Source of the DNA: Streptomyces sp. WAC 01529
Lineage (GTDB): Bacteria; Actinomycetota; Actinomycetes; Streptomycetales; Streptomycetaceae
Length of the DNA stretch: 64,000 nucleotides
Assembly: GCF_003945545.1 (NCBI RefSeq)
Contig: NZ_CP029617.1
Location: 6,289,001 to 6,353,000, forward strand
Direction: 5' to 3'
Positions 58,699-64,000 of the stretch are shown here, piece by piece. Every line of letters begins with the position of its first letter. Position 1 is the first letter of the stretch. Made by a program: the position numbers and the translations under genes. The notes beneath the pieces were generated by a model. That model ran no database searches. It saw only the letters and a program-made list of their open reading frames with translations, and had not been told where the DNA came from.

Positions 58699-60537
58699 AT
58701 GTGTGGCATCGCCGGTACGGCGACTTTCGGTCTGACCCCTCCCCTGGAACGGTTCCCCTCGGCCGCCTGCGCCGCCATGGCCCACCGCGGGCCGGACGAG
58801 GAGGGTTACCACCACGACAGCCAGGCCGCGTTCGGTATGTGCCGGCTCAAGGTGATCGGCCTCGGTGACGGCTCCCAGCCGGTCTACTCCGAGGACCGCG
58901 GCATCGTCTGCGTGTTCAACGGCGAGATCTACAACCACCAGGCGCTGCGCGAACTGCTCGCCAGGCGCGGAAGGCGGGTGCGGGGCGGCAGTGACGCGCA
59001 CGTACTTCCGCTCCTCTACGACGAGTTGGGCGAGGACTTCGTCAGCGAGCTGCACGGCATGTTCGCGCTCGCCGTGTACGACACCCGCACGCGCAAGCTC
59101 CTGCTGGCCACCGACCGCGTCGGCAAGAAGCCGCTCTTCTACAGCCGGCTCGCCGACGGCACCGTGGCCTTCGCCTCCGAGATGGCCGCGCTGCTGGAGC
59201 ATCCGGGCATCGAGCGGACGGTCGACCCGGTCGCCGTCGACCAGTATCTGAGCTACCGGGTCGTCCCCGGCCCGCACACCATCTACCAGCGGGTGCGCAA
59301 GGCGGAGCCGGGCACCGTGCTCACCTTCGAGGCCGGGCAGCCGGAGAAGGCGCGCCGGTACTGGCAGTTCGACTTCCACGACGATCTGGCGGACATGAGC
59401 GGTCCGGAGGCCGTGGACCGGATCGACGCGTTGCTGCAGGAGGCGGTCGCCGACCGGCTGGAGTCGGAGGTGCCGCTGGGCGCGATGCTCAGCGGCGGGC
59501 TCGACTCCAGCCTCGTCGTGGCGATGGCCTCGCGCCGGCTCGGCCGACGCATGCACACCTTCTCGGTGGGGTTCGAGCATGCCGCGTTCGACGAGTCGGT
59601 GTACGCGCGCCAGGTCGCCGAGCACTGCGGCAGCGATCACCACACGTACCGCATCGGCGCGAGTGACGCCCGCCAGGCCGTCGACCACATCCTCACGCAC
59701 GTGGGGGAGCCGTACGCCTTCCCGTCCGCCATCGCGGCCCACTGCATGTACCGGCTGGCCCGCCAGTACGTCACCGTCGTGCTGACCGGCGACGGCTCCG
59801 ACGAGATCTTCTGCGGCTACAACCGCTACAAGATCTTCCAGCAACTCCCCGGCATCGCCCCCGAGTCCGCCGCCAAGGTCGACGCCGAGGCGCTCGCCGC
59901 CGGGGACGGCGGTATCGCCGATCGCTACCAGGCCGTCCTCGTGGACGGGGTACGGGGCGGCATCAAGGACCGCCTCTACAGCGGGGCCTTCAAGGCGACG
60001 CTGCCGGAGTACCCGTACAACCACCTGCGCGACCGCTTCGCCCGCACCGACCCGAGCACGGCGGAGTTGAGCCGCGTCATGCAGGTGGACTGCGGGTTCT
60101 GGCTTCCGGACGCCCAGCTGGTGAAGATCGACCGGATGGCCATGGCCCACTCCGTCGAGCCGCGCAGCCCCTTCCTCGACCACCGTCTGATCGACTTCGT
60201 CACCCGGCTTCCGGCCTCGGCGAACCTGGTCAACGGCAACGAGAAGGCGCTGCTGAAGCAGGTCGCCGCGCGCTGGCTGCCGCACTCGGTGCTCAGTCGG
60301 CGCAAACAGGAACTCGCCGTCCCCCTGGAGGGATGGCTCGGCACGGAACTGCGGGAGACCATCCAGTCCGCGCTGCTGTCGGAGTCCTCCCTCGACCGCG
60401 GCTACTTCGCACCCGACGCGCTGCGCGCGTTCGCCACGGAGTTCCGCCCCGAGAACACGTACGCGCTGTGGACGCTCTACATGCTGGAGCGCTGGCACCA
60501 GCTGCACACGGACGGCCGCCACCCCGAAACGTCCTGA
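58699..60537 (+). CDS. Glutamine-dependent asparagine synthetase-like amidotransferase
   Basis: 612 residues. N-terminal class II glutaminase begins MCGIAGTATFG, so the catalytic Cys2 is present after Met removal, followed by FNGEIYNHQALR; the synthetase domain has the PPi loop SGGLDSS near 275. Unlike beta-lactam synthetases the N-terminal Cys is retained. It lies in a Dap cluster, so it may amidate a carboxylate of the pathway intermediate. ATG at 58699, 7 bases after the ligase stop. Housekeeping AsnB would be expected elsewhere. Confidence 0.88.
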   Translation: MCGIAGTATFGLTPPLERFPSAACAAMAHRGPDEEGYHHDSQAAFGMCRLKVIGLGDGSQPVYSEDRGIVCVFNGEIYNHQALRELLARRGRRVRGGSDAHVLPLLYDELGEDFVSELHGMFALAVYDTRTRKLLLATDRVGKKPLFYSRLADGTVAFASEMAALLEHPGIERTVDPVAVDQYLSYRVVPGPHTIYQRVRKAEPGTVLTFEAGQPEKARRYWQFDFHDDLADMSGPEAVDRIDALLQEAVADRLESEVPLGAMLSGGLDSSLVVAMASRRLGRRMHTFSVGFEHAAFDESVYARQVAEHCGSDHHTYRIGASDARQAVDHILTHVGEPYAFPSAIAAHCMYRLARQYVTVVLTGDGSDEIFCGYNRYKIFQQLPGIAPESAAKVDAEALAAGDGGIADRYQAVLVDGVRGGIKDRLYSGAFKATLPEYPYNHLRDRFARTDPSTAELSRVMQVDCGFWLPDAQLVKIDRMAMAHSVEPRSPFLDHRLIDFVTRLPASANLVNGNEKALLKQVAARWLPHSVLSRRKQELAVPLEGWLGTELRETIQSALLSESSLDRGYFAPDALRAFATEFRPENTYALWTLYMLERWHQLHTDGRHPETS

Positions 60538-60579
60538 AGCACCTGAAGTGCCGTGAAGCACCTGAAGCACCCTGAAGCA
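60533..60579. repeat. Five tandem copies of a 9-10-bp repeat, CCTGAAGCA
   Basis: CCTGAAGCA, CCTGAAGTG, CCGTGAAGCA, CCTGAAGCA and CCCTGAAGCA follow one another from 60533 to 60579, taking in the AsnB-like stop codon (60535-60537) and ending just before the AAGGA of the next gene. Confidence 0.85.
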
Positions 60580-60585
60580 AGGAAC

Positions 60586-61944
60586 ATGCTCCCCCCGATG
60601 AAGACCGCTGATTCCGCCCCGCCCGCTGTCGTCGTCCTGACCGACCTCGTCGTCTTCTGCCGCCATCTCGACCTGATCGCGGAGATCGAGAGCCGTGGCC
60701 TCACGCCCTTGTTCCTCTTCGGCCCGGAGACCCCCGCCGACCGGCTCGCCCTGCACCGCGGCGACCCGCGCCACCCCCTCTCGCGGGTGGCGCGGGCCGT
60801 CCATGTCGACGACTGCGAGCTGGACACCCTGCTCGCGGGCGTACGGACATACCTGACCGACTATCGCGTGCAAGCCGTCCTCAACTGCGGGGAGGTCTTC
60901 GTCGAACCGGCCGGCGCCCTCGCGGAGGTCCTCGGCCTTCCCGGCCCCGGCGCGCACGCCGCACGGGTCTGCCGCCACAAGGTGCTCCAGCGCCTGGCCG
61001 CGCCGGAGCTGGCGCCGCACTGGGCCATGCTGGGCCGGGCGGGGCAGGCGGCGGCGGTGGCGGACGAGTGGCAGGACTTCCCCGCCGTGCTGAAGCCGGC
61101 CGGACGCATGTCGAGCTCCGGAGTACGGTCCGTGGCCGACTCCGCCGAACTCCGCGCCGAGCTGGCGCAGTACCCGCCGGACGAGATGCTGCTGCTCGAA
61201 GAGCGCGTCCGCGGCGCGGAGTTCTCCGTGGAGACGCTGGTGTACGAGGGTGAAGTGCTCTGGTCCGGCATCACGGGCAAGAACACGAACGAGGACGGCA
61301 CCCGCTACTTCACCGAGACCGGCCACACCTCGCCCGCGCCGGGCCTGTCGGCCGCCGAGGAGGACCGGCTCCTGGCGGCCAACGCCTCGCTGCTGCGGTC
61401 CATCGGTTTCCGTACGGGCATCAGCCACGCCGAATTCCGGCTGAGCGGCGAGGGCGTCGCCCTGATGGAGGTCGCGGCCCGGCCGCCCGGCGACGCCATC
61501 ACCAAGCTGTGGCACCTCGCCACCGGCAGCCCTCTCGAACCGGCGCTCCTCGATCTCGCGCTCGGAGAGCGGCCCACCGTCCCCGCCCCTCGACGCCGGG
61601 CCCGGCAGGTCTACCTCGAACACCCCTCCGGTGTGCTGAGCGACGTGACGTGCGCTGAGGACGTGCCCGTGTCGTGGGTGACCACGGATGGCGCCTGGCC
61701 CCGGTTCACGCCGGTGGAGCCGGATGCCCCCGCGCGGCTTGTCGCCGTGATCGTCACACGGGAAGCGGGGCAGCAGCTCGGGCAGTGGAGCGATTCCGGC
61801 GGGCGGGCGGTGTCCGTCGTCGTCGACGGGCCGCTCGACGAGGACCTGCAAGGTGCGGCGGAACGCCTGGCGAAGGCCGTGCACATCAGCACGGGTGACA
61901 GGGGCGACGGCACGGATGGCGCCGATGGTCGCGTCGGCGCGTAA
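60586..61944 (+). CDS. ATP-grasp carboxylate-amine ligase
   Basis: 452 residues. N-terminal pre-ATP domain, then ATP-grasp (about 110-310): FPAVLKPAGRMSSSGV binds ATP, EERVRGAEFSVETLV and MEVAARPPGDAI (Mg2+ ligands). Forms acyl-phosphate then amide bonds, as in dipeptide ligases. ATG at 60586 with CAAGGA close upstream; ATG 60598 and GTG 60553 are alternatives. Probably condenses Dap or a Dap derivative with another amino acid. Confidence 0.85.
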   Translation: MLPPMKTADSAPPAVVVLTDLVVFCRHLDLIAEIESRGLTPLFLFGPETPADRLALHRGDPRHPLSRVARAVHVDDCELDTLLAGVRTYLTDYRVQAVLNCGEVFVEPAGALAEVLGLPGPGAHAARVCRHKVLQRLAAPELAPHWAMLGRAGQAAAVADEWQDFPAVLKPAGRMSSSGVRSVADSAELRAELAQYPPDEMLLLEERVRGAEFSVETLVYEGEVLWSGITGKNTNEDGTRYFTETGHTSPAPGLSAAEEDRLLAANASLLRSIGFRTGISHAEFRLSGEGVALMEVAARPPGDAITKLWHLATGSPLEPALLDLALGERPTVPAPRRRARQVYLEHPSGVLSDVTCAEDVPVSWVTTDGAWPRFTPVEPDAPARLVAVIVTREAGQQLGQWSDSGGRAVSVVVDGPLDEDLQGAAERLAKAVHISTGDRGDGTDGADGRVGA

Positions 61945-61947
61945 TCG

Positions 61948-63285
61948 ATGACCCAGAACCTCTCCCCGAAGCAGTCCCCGCACCTCACCCCGAACAGGAC
62001 GCTGCTCTCGAAGCTGGGCCTGCCGGACCTCTCCGGCAACGCCCGCTTCGTCGCCGCCAACATCATCGACAGTCTGGCCGGCGGACTCGTCATCGCGTTC
62101 CTGGTCGTCTACTTCGCCAGAACCACCTCGCTGTCGCTGGTGGAGGTGGGGGCCTGCCTCACCCTGGGGCACGCGATCGCCCTTCCCGTTCCGGCGCTGG
62201 CGGGCTGGCTGTTGGACCGGGTCGGCCCCCGGACCGTGGTGGCCTCGGGAAACCTCGTCTCGGCGCTCGGCTTCGTATGCCTGTTCTTCGCCGAGTCGGC
62301 CTGGCAGATCGTCGTCACGCAGTGCGTGGTCCAGACGGGTGCGGCGATGTACTGGACGTCGAGCAGCGCACTGGTCACCCTCGTCGCCCGCGACGACGAC
62401 CGCACGCGCTGGTTCGGGTTCTTCAGGGCACTGCGCAACGTGGGCATCGGGTTCGGCGGCGCGATCGCGGCGCTGGCCATGGCGATGGCGAGCACCACCG
62501 GGTTGAAGGCCGTAGTGGCGGTCCAAGCGGTGAGCTATCTGCTGGCGGCGTGGCTGCTGCGCGGCTGGCGTCCGAACCGCGCGGAGGTCGCCGGGCACCA
62601 CGGCGAGCGTCCGGAGGGCGGGGTCGGCGGGGTCGGCGAGGGTGGCGGGCACGGCAGGGACGGCGCAGACCCGCCCGCGCCCCGCGCCGCCGCCCGCTAC
62701 GCCACGGTCCTGCGCGACGGCGCCTATATGCGGCTGGTCGCCGCCAACCTCTCCTTCGTCCTGGCCTCCATGGTCCTGAGCGTGCTGCTCGGGATCTACG
62801 CCACGGACAGCCTGGGCGCGGGCGCCTGGGTGGGCGGTGTGCTGATCACACTCAACACCGTGCTGGTGGCGACCACGCAGACCCTCGCCACCCGCTGGAT
62901 CGAACGGCACCGGTCGACCCGGGTGATCGTCCTCGCCTGCCTGGTCAACGCCGTCGCCTTCGGCGTCTTCGCCGCCCTCTCGCTCATCCCCGTCCGGGTC
63001 GTGCCGGCAGGACTGCTCGTCGCCGTCGTCATCTACACGCTCGCCGAGGTCCTCGGCTCCCCGCCCATGGGGGAGTTGAGTGTGTACATGGCCCCTGAGC
63101 ACGCCCGCGGCCGCTATCTCGGCGTCTACCAGCTCTCGTGGTCGCTCGGCGGAGCCGTCGCCCCGGTGGTGCTCACGTCCCTGCTCTCCCTGGGGCCTGC
63201 CTGGCCCTGGCTCTTCCTCGCGGCTCTCAGCCTGCTCGCGGCCCCGCTGGTGCTGAGCCTGGAGCCCCGGCCCGCGCGGTCCTGA
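61948..63285 (+). CDS. MFS transporter, likely product exporter
   Basis: 445 residues with about 12 membrane helices, split by a Gly/His/Arg-rich loop at about 210-245 (GVGGVGEGGGHGRDG). Motif GWLLDRVGPRTVV after helix 2 is the drug-exporter-type loop. ATG at 61948 three bases after the ATP-grasp stop, so in the same operon. Probable export or self-resistance for the cluster product. Confidence 0.85.
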   Translation: MTQNLSPKQSPHLTPNRTLLSKLGLPDLSGNARFVAANIIDSLAGGLVIAFLVVYFARTTSLSLVEVGACLTLGHAIALPVPALAGWLLDRVGPRTVVASGNLVSALGFVCLFFAESAWQIVVTQCVVQTGAAMYWTSSSALVTLVARDDDRTRWFGFFRALRNVGIGFGGAIAALAMAMASTTGLKAVVAVQAVSYLLAAWLLRGWRPNRAEVAGHHGERPEGGVGGVGEGGGHGRDGADPPAPRAAARYATVLRDGAYMRLVAANLSFVLASMVLSVLLGIYATDSLGAGAWVGGVLITLNTVLVATTQTLATRWIERHRSTRVIVLACLVNAVAFGVFAALSLIPVRVVPAGLLVAVVIYTLAEVLGSPPMGELSVYMAPEHARGRYLGVYQLSWSLGGAVAPVVLTSLLSLGPAWPWLFLAALSLLAAPLVLSLEPRPARS

Positions 63286-63500
63286 ACGCGTAAGAAGGCC
63301 GTTAATCATTCGGCATTCATGGCACGGGAATCGCGCGGTTGAAATCCTGGTGAACACAGAAGTCCAGCTAACCAATCACGTTAAGCAACCATCGCTGTAC
63401 CCGCGCCACGAAGTCGGCCATCGTGGATGACGTGACGGATCTGAACCGCGCCGCCCGCACTCAAGGGCGGTTGTCTCCCAGCGAGGTGGAACTCTTGTCC
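63286..63500 (+). promoter_or_regulatory. AT-richer region before the DegT-like gene
   Basis: Bases 63286-63420 are markedly A/T-richer than their neighbours (for example ACCAATCACGTTAAGCAACC), ending the operon and probably holding a promoter for the next gene. The coding frame may itself begin as early as GTG 63423. No other gene is seen. Confidence 0.45.
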
Positions 63501-64000
63501 ATGGAAAAAGACCAGGCGGCTGTTGCCGGACGAACGCTCACCGGAGACAGCGCAAGCATTCACGAACTCGCGCAGGGGGTGTTAGACGGTGTGCCCTTAC
63601 GATTCCGGGTCCGGGAAACCCTCGCCAATCAAGAGCTGGCGAAGACTCTGGAAGCGCTGCGGCATTCCGAAAGTGATACGTCTGTCCTGAGAACTCTTTT
63701 CCCCGGCTCCCTGGACACCACCGGTGTCGCCTTCCTGCCGAAGGACCGCCTTCTGTCACCCGAGGAGAAGAGCGCGGCGGCGACCGCCTTCGCCGGTGTC
63801 CTGGACAGCGGCGATTTCACCAGCGGCCCGGCCGTCGATTCCTTCGAGGGCGCGCTGAGCGAGTTCCTCGGTGCCGCGCACACCGTCGCCACCGGCAGCG
63901 GAACCGACGCCCTGATCATCGCGCTGCGTGCCGTCGGCGTCGGACCGGGCGACCAAGTGATCCTTCCGGCGAACAGTTTCGCCGCCACCGAGAACGCGGT
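63501..64000 (+). CDS. DegT/DnrJ/EryC1/StrS family PLP aminotransferase, partial at the right edge, with N-terminal extension
   Basis: Partial. From residue about 100 the frame reads DSGDFTSGPAVDSFEGALSE, LGAAHTVATGSGTDALIIAL and GPGDQVILPANSFAATENAV, the opening of DegT-family aminotransferases, which normally begin about here. About 100 residues before this (MEKDQAAVAGRTLTGDSASI onward) are not recognised. ATG at 63501 has GAGGTGG ten bases ahead; GTG 63423 or 63432 would make the extension longer. The PLP Lys lies beyond the edge. Confidence 0.82.
   Translation, partial: MEKDQAAVAGRTLTGDSASIHELAQGVLDGVPLRFRVRETLANQELAKTLEALRHSESDTSVLRTLFPGSLDTTGVAFLPKDRLLSPEEKSAAATAFAGVLDSGDFTSGPAVDSFEGALSEFLGAAHTVATGSGTDALIIALRAVGVGPGDQVILPANSFAATENA

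Noticed and set aside
58699..60537. Beta-lactam synthetase
   Set aside because: The N-terminal glutaminase Cys is kept; beta-lactam synthetases have lost it. No carboxyethylarginine-type partner is near.
58678..63375. 1565-residue open frame on the minus strand across the L-Dap operon
   Set aside because: A shadow of five real genes; no membrane, catalytic or repeat-domain logic, and stop codons are missing simply because GC content is high.
1..64000. Insertion sequences, integrases, prophage genes or tRNA attachment sites
   Set aside because: No transposase, integrase or tRNA signature was found on either strand by reading; a computed search would be needed to exclude short remnants.

Overview
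The window is high-GC actinobacterial chromosome with strong third-position G/C bias, short or overlapping gene junctions and GTG/TTG starts. Gene content (SepH, CutRS, an N-terminal-GNAT PatA, DUF3093/3159/3710/4193/5998 families, a c-di-AMP riboswitch ahead of a secreted M23 peptidase) points to Streptomyces. No tRNA, rRNA, CRISPR array, insertion sequence or integrase was seen.

Left core block (1 to about 41.5 kb): parC (cut by the edge) divergent from a pair of M16 peptidases; riboswitch and M23 peptidase; a GntR regulator; ptsH (HPr); the PatA-type acetyltransferase; DUF5998, a phosphodiesterase-like protein and thymidine kinase; VOC protein; rhodanese; sepH; a membrane protein; an aldonolactone oxidase and MFS pair; ferrochelatase; an inositol monophosphatase; cutRS; a DUF/dut group; then a potassium-related block (KdpD/KdpE without Kdp pump genes, two TrkA RCK proteins, a KimA-like permease) with an ArsR-like/MMPL divergon inside it, and a RumA/TrmA-type rRNA methyltransferase.

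Accessory region A (41.5 to 50.8 kb): a 127-residue orphan protein, four overlapping glycosyltransferase genes, a convergent isochorismatase-fold hydrolase, a secreted YkuD-like protein that has lost its catalytic Cys, a MurJ/MviN-like flippase and a secreted trypsin-like protease. Together these suggest an uncharacterised glycan or glycolipid pathway with its own flippase; this is inference.

Accessory region B (50.9 kb to the right edge): a natural-product-type cluster. A SerA-like dehydrogenase could supply phosphoserine precursor; SbnA- and SbnB-like enzymes make L-2,3-diaminopropionate (L-Dap); an OTC-family carbamoyltransferase carries an altered ornithine-binding site; a PaaK-like adenylating enzyme, a glutamine-dependent AsnB-like amidotransferase and an ATP-grasp ligase could build amide bonds without an NRPS; an MFS protein would export the product. 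A LysR regulator, a LysE exporter and a decayed second LysE gene lie beside it, and a DegT-family aminotransferase with an unusual N-terminal extension runs off the right edge. Product unknown. This cluster and the glycosyltransferase island are the best candidates for undescribed biology.
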